DNA of 64,000 nucleotides from Oncomelania hupensis. Taxonomy: Eukaryota > Mollusca > Gastropoda > Littorinimorpha > Pomatiopsidae. A program made the position numbers and the translations under genes. Location: the NCBI GenBank assembly GCA_036898135.1, contig CM072511.1:24904468-24968467 (forward strand). Reading direction: 5' to 3'. Of the stretch, positions 9,864-21,198 are shown one piece after another. Under the pieces are notes generated by a model, which was not told where the DNA came from, ran no database searches, and saw only the letters and a list, made by a program, of their open reading frames with translations. Positions within the stretch are counted from its first letter, which is position 1; every line of letters begins with the position of its first letter.

Positions 9864-9939
9864 ATACATATATTTATTCAATAAAGGGCTAAACTCCTTT
9901 AGAAGGGTTATGTGCAACATGTTTACAAATTATTACAAT

Positions 9940-9998
9940 ACCTATCCTATCCTATCCTATCCTATCCCATAACTCCAAGGTCGTTGGGGCACCATTGT
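9940..9998 (-). mobile_element. 59-bp RTE-like LINE 3' end with 8-bp TSD
   Basis: The reverse complement reads GGTGCCCCAACGACCTTGGA followed by a (GGATA)n tail, the exact 3' terminus of the RTE-like copies at 33766, 51593 and 58851. Direct repeats ATTACAAT at 9932-9939 and 9999-10006 flank it, so this is an independent, extremely 5'-truncated insertion into the older LINE. Confidence 0.8.
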
Positions 9999-10087
9999 AT
10001 TACAATGCAACAGCAGTCAAGTCAAACATACATCGAGAAATATATTATTTCAAATCCTCAAAACATACATCATGACAAAACAGTTTC

Positions 10088-10429
10088 TCAAATCTTAAAC
10101 GCTCTGTACAAAAACATGCATAATCTCCTTACAACATTTGCATTATTTGATACCAATAATAAAGACAGCTTGAATGCATTTGGGGTGCTGTATTTGGGGG
10201 CAATATATTCTCTGCCTAAATCTTCGAAGTATGGACAACAGAGCAAAAAATTCAGCTCATTTTCTTCGGTTTGATTACATAATTTACACAGTTTGTTTTC
10301 TGGTGTGCAACTGCGATATCTATACAAATGAATAGCCAAATCAGAAATACCAAATCTGAACTTAGTCATTAAATACTGAAGATGTCTATCTAGTTTCAAT
10401 TTAAAAAATAAAGGCTCATCATGCGACAT
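10088..10429 (-). pseudogene. LINE ORF2 C-terminal domain (KFRFGVSDLA/CCHC type)
   Basis: A 113-residue frame ends at the natural stop (YRAFKI). It contains MTKFRFGISDLAIHLYRY and LCKLCNQTEENELNFLLCC. The knuckle is C-x2-C-x8-N-x3-C: the histidine present in the copies at 40724-41026 and 48204-49015 is asparagine here, so the predicted zinc site is probably lost. The domain follows RT in the parent LINE and is presumed to bind nucleic acid. Confidence 0.8.
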
Positions 10430-11075
10430 ATTTCAAACGGATTTGTATTACTCGAACCATTCACTCGTATTTACATGATCATTCCATTCTTGCCATCTAC
10501 AGTCTTTCATTCGCTCTTTAAAAACACGCAGAAACCATAATACATTACACATGCTCTGATTCATCTACACATACCTACATTCAAACGGAAACAAACATAC
10601 TGGTACGTTCATCACCCACGTCTTTTTTTCTCAATTATCCAGTTCATAAAACCTGTTATAAGTTTTCTTAGGTAATCTGCAACCATCCATCTGTAATAAC
10701 TTAAGCTAATAGCCTAGACAACTGACAACAGAATTAATGGTTACATTACTCGTTATACACACAAATCATTTGGCGTACGGATGTCTACGAACACACATTA
10801 CTTCAGGGCAACCAAATGTACGTTTTCCACAAGGTTATGAAATTTGGGGTTTTGAAAAAGCAGCAATTCATTGACTCGAATAGCTGCTTTTTCCAAACCC
10901 CACATTTCAGAACAATATTGCATAATTGGCTGAACGTGCATCAGAAAGTTTCAAATAAACGTCTAAAGAATGATTATTATCCATACGAAGTCACTGCATT
11001 ATACCAAAAAATTGCCTTTTTAGCTTTACACGCTATATTCCTACATTCTGCAATAAAATTTATCTTCGAAGAAAA

Positions 11076-11294
11076 CTAAATACCCAGATATTTATATGCA
11101 TTAACTACAGGCATAACACTTCCATAAAAAAGCCACTTTTCCCTAGCTCCTAAAGATCCCCCTTTTCTAATCACAAGAATGTTACTTTTATCCATAAGCA
11201 AGGAAACTGCTCTATGTAAACTATTAATTTGCGTTTGTAATCCTACTTCTGTTTTAGATAACAGAACAACATTAGCAAGCAACATAATAAACAA
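11076..11294 (-). pseudogene. LINE RT fragment
   Basis: A 72-residue frame with LLSKTEVGLQTQINSLHRA, MDKSNILVIRKGG and YKYLGI, corresponding to the RT palm/thumb segment that follows the active-site ADD motif in the copy at 46761-48206. The upstream part, including the catalytic aspartates, is separated by frameshifts. Confidence 0.8.
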
Positions 11295-11618
11295 TTCAAA
11301 ATCATCAAGAAAAAAATGTTACACCATGTCGTTTATTATTTATTACTTTTAAGTGCCAGCTCATTAATAAAAAAAAAAAAAAGAAGATGAAAAAGAATTG
11401 GGCTATTTACGTCCCCTTGCTTCAGCCGTAATAAACCGTTTACATAGTGTGTGAGTCTGGCACCACATCTAATACAATCTTTTACATTTACAAACAACTT
11501 TTGACACATTGAAAAAGTTTTTCCTTAATTCCATTCTTCAGCAATACAGACAATAGCAAATCCATATTAATAGAGTCGCAACATTTGCCAAAATCTATGA
11601 AAGCTACATAACGTTTAC

Positions 11619-11620
<2 letters not shown>

Positions 11621-11694
<74 letters not shown>

Positions 11695-11935
11695 CAGAGA
11701 GAGAGAGACAGACAGAGAGAGAGACAGAGAGAAAGATAATAGAAGGAGAGAGACAGAGAGAAGAATAAGCAGAAAGAGAGAGAGACAGAGAGAGAGACAG
11801 AGATAAACACAAAGAGACAGCAAAAGGGAAAGACAAAGAGAGAGAGAGAGAGAAGGAGAGAGGAGAAGAAGAAGAAGAAGAAGAAGAAGAAGAAGAAGAA
11901 GAAGAAGAAGAAGAAGAAGAAGAAGAAGAAGAAGG
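11621..11935. repeat. Degenerate (GA)n with terminal (GAA)n array
   Basis: GA units with CAGA/GATA interruptions up to about 11860, then about 23 GAA units. It marks the 5' truncation point of the antisense LINE. Confidence 0.95.
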
Positions 11936-12254
11936 GCGCGATGGAGAGAATGCCAAAGAATGACAGCGTAGACTTTAGGGTGGAAGGCATTTTAACATGG
12001 CCATGCGAAAAGTGGATGAAGGGTCGGGGTGGGTGGGGTGGATGGTGGTAAGCTTATAAAGAGGAAATGTCTAAAGGGAGATAGTCACTATGGTTTTGAG
12101 ACTTTCCGGCGCTGGAGATACAGATCGATCATCTTATTGTAGACATTGGATGCCAACTGGTGGCAGCGAATGTGTGTCGTCCATAAATCTGCAAAAATAT
12201 ACGAATCAGGACATGCAGTAGGGTCTGTTACATAGGCTATATTTGCCATCTTAC
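11936..12254. other. No gene recognised
   Basis: Short unique spacer, G-rich at 12020-12050. No feature. Confidence 0.5.
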
Positions 12255-12432
12255 AGCACAGACACACACACACATAGACACACACACACATCCACACCCA
12301 CAAACGCACCCATACACAGTCACACTCACCCATAAACGCATGCGCCGCGCACACGTACACACGCACACACGCACACACTCTTACAAGCCTGACTCTTTTA
12401 CGAGAGATACAACTTACACGCCAAAACGTATG

Positions 12433-12463
<31 letters not shown>

Positions 12464-12802
12464 TCTCTCTCTTCCCCTCACCCCCCCTCTTTTTTTTTCT
12501 TATTCTCTCCCATCCCCTAAAGACCTGAATCTTTTACTACAGAAGCAGCTTACACGATTAAACACCGTCTGCTCCCCACCCTTTCACTCTCGCATCCACA
12601 CACCCACGCGCTATTTCTCTCTCATCCACCTCCATCCCATACAGACAGCACGGGCCTTTATTCCCGTACTCTCCAAATCCCTCCCACCTCCCTTCCCACT
12701 CCCATTGCTTCGACTTCTAGTCCGACTCGTTTAGTTTGACCAAAGAAGCAGCTTACTGGCGTGAAAGACATGTCCAAACAAACTCTCTGTCTGTCTGTCT
12801 GC

Positions 12803-12837
<35 letters not shown>

Positions 12838-13005
12838 ACAGACACACACACAAACACAATCACAGACAGACTTTGACACACACACACACACACACACATA
12901 TATACATAAATACATACATATACACACACACTCACAAACAAACACATACGCCCACACACAAATTCACACACACACAAACACACGCGCACACACAAGCACA
13001 CAGGA
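12255..13005. repeat. Cluster of CA/CT microsatellites
   Basis: (CA)-rich 12258-12378, (CT)n 12431-12475, (CTGT)n/(CT)n 12781-12838, and (CA)n variants 12840-13003, separated by short unique spacers. A similar phrase (TTTTACGAGAGATACAACTTACACG; TTTTACTACAGAAGCAGCTT) recurs between arrays, suggesting degenerate duplication of a unit holding both arrays. Frames here are repeat artefacts. Confidence 0.9.
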
Positions 13006-13162
13006 AATTATTTTCGAAAAACCTTACACAGTTTGTCTAGCTCCAGACTTTTGACAACAATTGTATACAAGTTAAAATTAAATTCATGGAAAATTAAATT
13101 TTCTAATAATGCGTATGTTCAAACGCCCTAACTGGAGAACATTTGATATTGATATTACGCTA

Positions 13163-14012
13163 TGTTTCTAAATAATGATTTGTTTACCTACATAATGCAT
13201 TATTTAGCAGAATTTGCTAAATAATGTATCATTTAGAAGATGTTAAATAATGCATTATTTACGTAACAATTCATTGTAGGGACTGCAATTTTCATTATTT
13301 AGGGAATTCGCTGGTTCATGTCGTATTATTGTTAGTAATAACAAAATGGCAAAATCCTGATTTTACGCTGTTTTGCGATTTAAAATGAAGCAAATGCTTT
13401 ACTTCACTCTATTTTTTATTCGTTCGGAACAGTATTAATATACGAAACTGCAATGGTAACGGCTCCGGAAAAGAGGGATCCATCACTATTTCTGCATTGG
13501 CGTCAGAATACTTCGGCCATGTTTCTTGTCAGTCCGACCTGCAAATCCTTGGTTGTTTTGAATAAGCTGATACTTTCCGTTTGAAATTAAAACTTAATTC
13601 AACTCAAAAGAACAAACGGTATACAGTAGCAACACAGTGTTTTGGTAAACGAATAGAAAAAGAAAGCATTTTTTGTTCTTCTGACGGAGAGGTTCAAAAC
13701 CTGAACACTCCCGCAAAAAACGGCGGTTACAGACGTTTTATCTTCGACTTTGTGAAGTGATTTATGTTGAAAATATAAATAATTAACATACAATGTAGAT
13801 ACACATTCTTTTGAAAGACCTTGCATTTAATTATAGAAAGCGGTAAAATTAGAACCACCAAATTTTCAATCGAAACCTGGAATCCCCTAAATAAAATGAA
13901 AATTGCAGTCCCTAAACAAATTATTGTTTAAGTAAATAATGCATTATTTGCTAAATAAATAGGTAAACAAATCATTATTTCGAAATATTTCTAAATAATA
14001 TATTATTTAGAT
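13163..14012. mobile_element. AT-rich element with ~130-150-bp inverted repeats
   Basis: The left arm (about 13163-13310) and right arm (about 13885-14012) are inverted copies: GATTTGTTTACC, AAATAATGCATTATTTA, AGGGACTGCAATTTTCATT and TATTTAGGG on the left reappear complemented on the right. The arms are built from many CTAAATAATG/CATTATTTAG units, including the palindrome AAATAATGCATTATTTA. The ~570-bp interior has only a 75-residue minus frame (13599-13826) that I do not recognise. TSDs are not identifiable because flanks are AT-rich. Probably a non-autonomous DNA transposon. Confidence 0.65.
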
Positions 14013-15129
14013 CAATTTGCTAAATAATGTACTAGGCCTATATAGATACATAATTTTTTTATTTAGCAACAATAGTTTATTTACCTATAATATCATTTAT
14101 TAATAGAAGTTATTTACGGAGAAAATAAATTATTTAGAGAAATCATACAGTGTATGTAAACAACTGATTACTTAGAAAATATGCTTCTATATAAAGATTA
14201 TTTAGCTAAAAGTGGTAAAAATATACCGAAAAATATCGCAAATAAATATTTCACCAAAAAATTCCATATGAATGTTCTGGCGAAGAAGATGGTATATATT
14301 GATATAACAGATTAGGGACTGTGACGTGGGCTTTTATTGTTGCTGGGCTCTGCACAATGGAATGCTATTACCCACTCGTCTTAGGCTATGGGGATCGCTA
14401 GTGAATCTCCCTGTGACTTAACTTAATACATTTATTTGTTTAGCTCGGTCTGCGTTTAGGCTGGGGTACAGAGATAGATAGAAAAATGGTAAAATATCAC
14501 TGTCACACTAGCTTTCACACGGCTTTGAAACATATGTAGTCCAGCCACTTGATAACAGTAAATATCACACATTTATTTCCTCTACTCTATACATGATCTT
14601 CGAAGTACGAAACTAACTTAAAAGTTCAAATGTCAATGCGAATGGTTCGCTCGCTGATAGGTCTAGGCAGCTACTTTCTCATCATAGGGCACTGGATACT
14701 TTCTGCCCTAATGGTCAGAGTTCGTGAAGAGTGGATTACTGTGGTCGTTTGTTACAGTTTTAGTGCACTGTTTTGATGGTCTTTTAACTGAGTGGTTGAA
14801 GCGCTGCGTTGTGGTTGATTCCATGACAAGCTGTATTGTCGTGGCGTCTTCTCCTTGTGGCTAGACGGGTGGGCTATCTTCGCACAGTGCTTTCGATGCC
14901 TCGGCAGCCAACGTTCAGCGACGACTTGTTTTTGTTGTTCGCCTAGTAGGGCTCATGATACAATGCCTGCTCGTCTGTAACATATGAGACGAAAGTCTGC
15001 ACAACTCTGTATAATAGGTGTTTGCAGAGCGTCTCACTGAAGGCCGAAGTAGCCCTCAGTGATTAGCTCCACATCTCTATATATAAGCGACGAACATTCT
15101 GCTATGTCCGTGGTCCACTGGAATCTCCA
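14013..15129. other. No gene recognised; more TAAATAATG units
   Basis: AT-rich sequence to about 14250 keeps scattered TTATTTAG/CTAAATAA units, perhaps the outer part of the preceding element. The rest (14250-15129) is unique in this window, with no credible frame; its right portion may be part of the R3 repeat. Confidence 0.45.
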
Positions 15130-15535
15130 CTCTAATTTCCTATACATATATAAATATAACTCATGGCTAACTATACACATAGAGAAAGAATTAATATTAT
15201 ACACATTTTCTGGTACAGCCACAGGTCTGCAAGCATACATATAAGTTAAACAACAGTGGGTTCGTATGCAACACACCATGGTGTCGGCCGGTCGTGCTCG
15301 CCACGTGGTCGGATTCTCCATGTGGTCACGCAACGTCGGACTAACAATTCAATTCTAAGCACAGCAAATTTCACAAACATAATTCAACAATAATATAAAT
15401 ACATCACGATGAAACAAAGCATGTTCATTTACCTTTTTGACTATGTCAGGCCGTGGCTAACTTGACTGAATCGAATATTCAACAAGTTCTGCTTCCTAAG
15501 TCTGCTCAGGAGAGATTTCTATCAGAGCGTAACTG
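15130..15535. repeat. Dispersed repeat R3, copy 1
   Basis: Similar in order and orientation to 38320-38690: CTGGTACAGCCACAGGTCTGC, AACAGTGGGT, ACTAACAATTCAATTCTAA, TCACAAACATAATTCAACAA, GATGAAACAAA, ATTTACCTTT and TGTCAGGC. The element may extend to 15780, where the complement reads TGTAACAAGAGGCCC, an LTR-like start. The family is unidentified. Confidence 0.65.
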
Positions 15536-15782
15536 TGTACTGCTCGGCGTTTGAACGTAGACTGACTCTTCTACCTCTCTGCTTGAATCAGCCAGAACTG
15601 GTTCTACCTAAGCCAGCTGTGTTCTCATTGGCTGAAAAATCCGATTGGCCGTAAAATCGAAGCTCTATAACGTCAGCTGCGATGATGTCACTAACTGCGC
15701 TTGCGTCAAGCTACAACTATGTTACACTGACTAAACAAGGCAACGCTGACTGTGCTGTGTAAACTGGGCCTCTTGTTACAGG

Positions 15783-15895
15783 GACGAGAAAAAAACAAAT
15801 GAGAATGACAGAAATTTAAAGCACTAAATTTCCACAAAGTGGGTATACTATTTATACAGAAACCCCGCCATTCTTAGGGGGGGGGGGGGGGGCGT
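15783..15895 (-). mobile_element. Family X 5'-end fragment
   Basis: The reverse complement contains GTATAAATAGTATACCCACT and AAATTTAGTGCTTTAAATTT, the first ~100 bp of family X, cut off at 15780 next to repeat R3. A G17 run (15876-15892) occupies the extreme end. Confidence 0.8.
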
Positions 15896-15930
15896 TAAAA
15901 GGATGTCATATCATTGCACTCTGCTCTCAC

Positions 15931-15961
15931 ACAGACACACACACGCACACACACACACACA

Positions 15962-16001
<40 letters not shown>
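15931..16001. repeat. (CA)n-(CT)n microsatellite
   Basis: CA units, then about 18 CT units, just upstream of the LINE at 16135. Confidence 0.95.
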
Positions 16002-16005
<4 letters not shown>

Positions 16006-16134
16006 GCGACCGTACCCAGTTAATCTCCAGGATGACGAAGAATTACATTCTTAACGAGAATCCCGCTCTCAAGAAAACAATTACCCCCCCCCCTCTCTTA
16101 CCCCCCCTCTCCTGCCACCCACCCATCCGCGCGT

Positions 16135-17068
16135 TTGACCCCTGACCTCGTCTCTCGACTTCGTGTACTGCAGATTGGTGTCGGTCTACCACGCAAGCGT
16201 TACAAACGTAAACAAACACAGCATGCTCTCAAAGTTCTTTGCTTCAATGCACAGTCGTGTCGTGAAACAGCTGATGACATTCCTGATTTAATTATTGATC
16301 ACAACGCTGATATAATGGTGATAACTGAAACCTGGCTTTATGAAAAGGGTGACGAGAGTTACATGAGGAAAATCACTCCCACTGGCTATGTTTATGAACC
16401 CTTTCCACGTACAACAGGACAACGGGTTGGTGGAATCCTCGTAGTCGTAAAGAACAGTTTGGCATCCTCAGTGTTCTATAAACGTATGTCTAATTTCACC
16501 TCTTTTGAGTGTATGGAGATGACAATCACACTAAACCGGGTCACTACTACTGTACATGTATAGATCTGTGTGTACCGGCCTACGCCTAGTAAGACGAACA
16601 AACTGACATCGGCCATGTTTTTTCGCGAATTTCCGGAGCTCTTGACAATATACGCCGATCGTAGCAGGGATGTGTCTTTTATGGGGGATTTCAATCTCCA
16701 TGTTGATAATCATGCTAATTCTCAGGTTCGCCGTTTCATGACTATGCTCAGCGACCATGGTTTTTCACAGCTTGTAAATGTACCAACCCAGCGTTCTGGT
16801 CACACTTTAGACTTGGTTGTGATGCGCAGTGACGACAGTCTGTGGTCTTTAGAAGCTGTTGACGACAGTACCTACCACTCCCGTTTATCTGACCACTACC
16901 TCATCATCTGCAGGCTCGCTCTCGCTCGGCCACCTCCTCCGACGCGGTTGGTGACGTCACGGAACCTCCGCGCAGTTGACCCGGCCGCTCTCCAAGCTGA
17001 CGTGCAGGCGCTGGCCTGGTCGGCCAGTGAGCAGCAGGCAGACATTGATCTTGACGGTCTCGTCACCT
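16135..17068 (+). pseudogene. LINE APE endonuclease domain
   Basis: Expected endonuclease landmarks appear in order: LCFNAQSC (metal-ligand Asn), VITETWL (Glu), RVGGILVVVK, VYRP, MGDFNLHVDN (Asp/Asn), HTLDLVV and LSDHYLI (catalytic Asp-His). One in-frame TAG follows TTVHV, immediately before the conserved ICVYRP. The domain nicks target DNA for target-primed reverse transcription. The first codon of the open frame is TTG, not ATG, so the true start is not defined; the 5' end may be truncated near the CT array. Confidence 0.88.
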
Positions 17069-18976
17069 GTCTACAACGATGGCCTTCGCCGGATCCTCGA
17101 CCGCCTGGCACCCTTTGTTACCAGACGGGTGAGAGATTGCCCCTCCGCGCCCTGGAGGTCCACCGAGGTCCGCGAGGCTCGTCGGGGGCGGAGGCGGGCA
17201 GAGCGACGCTGGCGGAAAACTCGTCTCACAGTGCACAAAGAGATCTTTATCAAAGAAAGATACAATGTTAAGTTGTGCGTGTTGGCGGCGAAGAGACGCT
17301 ACTATAGTGATAGAATAGCTTCTGCAGCGTCTTCAAACAAGAAGCTATTTGCAGTTACCGGTGAACTGTTAGGCCAGAAAAAGTGCCGTGTTCTCCCCTC
17401 TGTTATTCCTCGTTCGGAACTTCCACAAGCTTTTTGTAACTTTTTCACAGACAAGATTCGTGGTATTCGAGACAAACTTGATGCGCGCCCATGTGACGCT
17501 CCATCTTTTGAAGTGTATGAGGGACCTGCGTTGTCATCCTTTCAGCCTGTTTCGGAGAGTGACATTCATGCCTTGATTGTGCAGTCTCCTACATAGTCTT
17601 GTATGCTTGACCCATTGCCAACCCCTCTTGTGAAACATAACCTTCCTGATCTTGTGCCTTTGATTTATGCTATTGTAAATGCTTCTCTTAATACAGGTAC
17701 TGTCCCAAAGCAGTTTAAACAGGCAGTTGTAACACCGTTATTGAAAAAAAAAACTGGACTTGACAGCGATGTACTAAACAATTATAGACCTGTATCTAAT
17801 GTTCCATTTGTTTCCAAGGTCCTGGAGAAGGTGGTGTTAAAACAGTTACAAGATCATCTATCTCAAAACGGTCATCTGGAAGCCTACCAGTCAGCATACA
17901 AGAAGAATCATAGTTGTGAGACTGCTGTTCTCAGTGTCCTTGATTGTTTACTTAGACAGGCTGACGAGAAGCGTGTTTCTCTTGTAGTATTATTAGATCT
18001 GAGTGCTGCGTTCGACACAATGGATCACCACATACCTCTAGAGAGATTGCGCACTACATTTGGTTTAAGAGGGACTGTTCTTGAGTTGTTTTCCTTGTAC
18101 CTCGCTGATCGCTACCAGTCTGTTGTCATTGATTGCAATACCTCTACTCCTAGTCCCCTGTTATGCGGAGTCTCCCAAGGCTCTGTGCTCGGTCCTGTTT
18201 TGTTTTTGTTGTACTCCCAACCACTATCTAATGTAATCACAGCCTGCAACTGCGTGTTCCACAAATACGCAGATGATACAGAACTGTCAAAGAGTGGTCA
18301 GGCTGATGACTTCCCTTCTGTTGTGTCTGAAGTAGAAACATGTATTGACAGTGTCCAGGCTTGGATGAATAGCAACAGGTTGATGCTTAACCCTGACAAG
18401 ACTGAGGTTGTACCTGTAGGCTCATCTTCCCGACTTAAATTGGTCGGCAGCGATTCTGCAAACATCGGCGGCAGCACCATCCCATTTAGTAATATAGTTC
18501 GTTATTTGGGTGTCAAGCTAGATAGTTCTTTGTCCATGCATGACCACATCAGTACCATCTGTCGTGTGTCCTTTCTTAAGCTTCGGCGTATTGCGTCCTT
18601 GAGGCAGTTTCTTTCGAGGGATGCATGCACACAGTTGGTCAGCGCTTTTGTGACATCCAGACTTGATTATTGTAATTCAGTTCTAGCTGGTCTCCCCATT
18701 GATGAAGTTAACCGACTGCAGCGTGTACAGAACTGTGCTGCTCGGCTTGTGCTTAAAAAACGGAAACGTTATCATGTCACGCCTCTCTTAATGCAGCTCC
18801 ACTGGCTCCCTGTCAAGTTCCGCATTGAATACAAACTTGCTGTCCTAGCTTTCCGTCACTTCGATCAGTCACTTCCACCATATCTGTCTGAGGTACTCAC
18901 TACCTACACTACAACCCGTTCTTTGCGCTCATCAGATAAAAAAAAAACTGTTGAAAACGCCCAAGCGTCTGCTTAA
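16976..18976 (+). pseudogene. LINE reverse transcriptase
   Basis: After the frameshift the frame runs YNDGLRRILDRLAPFVTRRV (basic linker) to SPT, a TAG, then [19 protein letters not shown] at the RT N-terminus. RT landmarks: [32 protein letters not shown] (motif A), [21 protein letters not shown] (active site, 18266-18277), [18 protein letters not shown] and [14 protein letters not shown]. Catalytic residues are intact, so decay is limited to the TAG and the terminal A-run frameshift. Length and order fit L2/CR1-type LINE RTs. Confidence 0.92.
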
Positions 18977-19658
18977 AACAGTTGGCGACCGGTCTTTTAG
19001 TTTTCATTTTTGAATGTACATTAGTGAACTGTCATGTGACCAGCTCAACCAATCAGAATTTAGCTCTCCTAAAAAATTATCAATATCTTCTCACAAGAAA
19101 CAGACTAACAATAATATAAAGTCATCAGACCCAAATAACTATAAAATCGGTCCGTGACACAGTGCAGCACCCTCGTCCCCGTTTGCAGAAGAAAACGTTA
19201 TTATCCATGAGCTTGATAATCCTATTACAGAAAATGAGGTACGCGATGCTTTTAACAAAACAAAACTTGCAAAGGTTGCGGACCTAAAAAACACATGTGG
19301 CGAGATTCTTAAGTACGCTGAAAATCAGGTGAGACCGTTTTTGACTGTCTTGTTTAATAAATTATACGATACAAGTTATTTTTCATAAAGTTGGTGTAAA
19401 TCTATCGTAGAAACATTATTCAAGAAAGATTATCAAGATTACCCTGATAATTATAGAGATATATCATTGTTGAGTGTTGTAGTAAAGTAATAAGAGATTA
19501 TATAATTGGGCTGAGAAAGAGAGTAAAATTAGCTTTCAGCAAGCAGGTTTCCGTAGAAATTACTCCAGAGTAGGTCATATTTTTTACTCTGACTTCAATA
19601 ATTTGCAATAAGCTTAATAGCAGAAGGTGTATCTGCTTTTGTTGATTATCGGAAAGCC

Positions 19659-20116
19659 TTGAACACAGTTGATAGAGATAAGTTGTGGCAAAATCTGGAA
19701 AAAGCAAAAACATCAACAAAACTCATGACAATCCTCAAATTTATATTCAACTCCGCACCAGCTTGTGTTAGATGGGGAGGCAAATTAACGGATTTCTTTG
19801 ATTGTTCAAAAGGAGTCAAGCAAGGTTGCTTGCTTAGTCCGGTGATTTTCTCTCTTTTAACCTCAGAAGTTGTAGATTTTGTTAAAAACGTTGGCAGACA
19901 TGGTATACAAATTTTGCCTGGCTTTGAGGAAATATATTCTTTGCTTTTTGCAGACGATATTGTCTTAATCGCATCAACTCCGGGTGGTCTCCAAAACCAA
20001 ATATATAATTTAGAAAAAGCATCAAAGCAATTACGTCTCACCGTAAATCTTGATGAAACAAAAATTTTAATATTCCGTAAAAGTGGTTATGTCTCCGCAA
20101 GAAAACGCAGGAAATA
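19659..20116 (+). pseudogene. LINE reverse transcriptase core
   Basis: The frame holds DYRKALNTVDRDKLW (motif A with the first catalytic Asp context), GVKQGCLLSPVIFSLLTSE, LFADDIVLIAS (active site), LRLTVNLDETKILIFRKSG and RKRRKYF, where the SINE interrupts it. Upstream, HELDNPITENEV through LFKKDYQDYPDNYRDISLLS (19200-19480) are recognisable with stops. Closest relative in the window is the RT at 47170-48206. Confidence 0.88.
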
Positions 20117-20466
20117 TTTTTTTATTTATTTTTATTTTATTTTATTTTATTTTATTTACCTTATTGTCCCTTTTTCATAGGGAAATTCTGGGCCGCCTCC
20201 CCAGTGGAAAGCGTAGTCACAGCCTGTGGCGCGCCCAAACCCAACCCACCTAACATTAGTTGTGATTTTGACATTTTCGCTAGGGGAGCAAACCGGAGTA
20301 CCCGGAGAAAACCCCCGAGACGTTGCCAGAGTCGAAAGTAAATAATATTCGGAGAAACATAACGCCCAGATGCTGGATCGAACCCACACCTGTCAGGCGC
20401 CATTGGTTTCTGGCCTGTGGACAAGGCAAGTTAGTCCCGCCTTAGCCCACTTGGCCACAACGCTCG
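20117..20466 (-). mobile_element. tRNA-derived SINE with (TTTTA)n tail, inside LINE RT
   Basis: The reverse complement starts CGAGCGTTGTGGCCAAGTGG (A-box, class II Ser/Leu-like) and has a B-box GGTTCGATCC after a long variable-arm region. It then shows TTTTCTCCGGGTACTCCGGT, the conserved core, a G/C-rich 3' body (GAGGCGGCCCAGAATTTCC) and a (TAAAA)n tail, seen as TTTTA at 20117-20157. The LINE coding continues on the other side as YDGNCIEIVNKYKYL. Confidence 0.88.
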
Positions 20467-20771
20467 CTTATACGATGGTAATTGTATTGAAATTGTTAAC
20501 AAATATAAGTATTTATGTTTTACTTTTACTACAAAGTTGTCAGAATCGACAGCTTGTGACGAATTTGCCAGTAAAGCAAAAAGTAAGATTCTAAACATGT
20601 TGAAAACTAAGCACTCGGTAACCTTAATAGATCTACAAAAGTGTTTTTTCAGCTTTTTGTTGCTCAGGTAAAACCGATGTTATTGTATGCTTTTGAAGTA
20701 TGGGACTAATCTAACTTAGATGTAATCGAGCCAGCGCATTTATTTCCTTGCCAAAGACTTCTTAGTAAAAC

Positions 20772-21114
20772 CAGACAGCTTCTATAATGAGAGACGGAAG
20801 TGCTTCATAGCGTATATATGTAAACTCGAGTGACAAGGCAGGAGTTGCTTCCCTTGGCCTTGGCAGTATGCAGGATCAAATGCGCTCTTTGACACAACCA
20901 AAATCCTCTCGATTTTCGTCAGTAAAAAAATAGCATTATAAACCGTTCTGTGAATTCTAACGTTTGCATAGTGACTTTTAATGCATATTACATGTGATAT
21001 TATTTTGTGCAATAGTCTTTAGCACTTCAAAGCATTGTTAAAATAATATCTGCACCTACTACTAATTATTCTTATTATTATTTATTGTAATTGTTGTCCC
21101 TAATAATATTGATA

Positions 21115-21198
<84 letters not shown>

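Larger units (their letters stand above)
9864..11620 (-). mobile_element. 5'-truncated LINE of the '2A' lineage, antisense
   Basis: Minus-strand remnants in order: YVAFIDFGKCCDSIN (RT motif A region, about 11600-11490), a QGD...SPILF motif (about 11420), MLLANVVLLSKTEVGLQT and YKYLGI (11294-11076), then the C-terminal KFRFGISDLA and CCHC-like region (10429-10088). Order and wording match the LINE at 46761-49170. Frames are separated by stops and an A14 insertion (about 11371). The 5' end stops at a large GA array at 11621. A 59-bp RTE-like 3' end sits in its 3' UTR. Confidence 0.88.
16135..19008 (+). mobile_element. L2/CR1-like LINE with APE endonuclease and RT
   Basis: An almost complete ORF2: APE-type endonuclease (16220-16920), linker (16920-17600) and reverse transcriptase plus C-terminal part (17600-19008). 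Only four lesions are visible: TAG at 16561-16563, a frameshift near 17068, TAG at 17594-17596 and a frameshift in the A-run at about 18939-18947. After that run the shifted frame continues [19 protein letters not shown], then stops, so the usual AAPxxWNSLP end and 3' UTR are missing. Clade assignment rests on SAAFDTMDH and [17 protein letters not shown] wording. Few lesions imply a young copy. Confidence 0.92.

Noticed and set aside
20370..20466. tRNA-Ser/Leu gene on the minus strand
   Set aside because: It is the head of a SINE interrupting a LINE; acceptor stem and terminator are not those of a tRNA gene.
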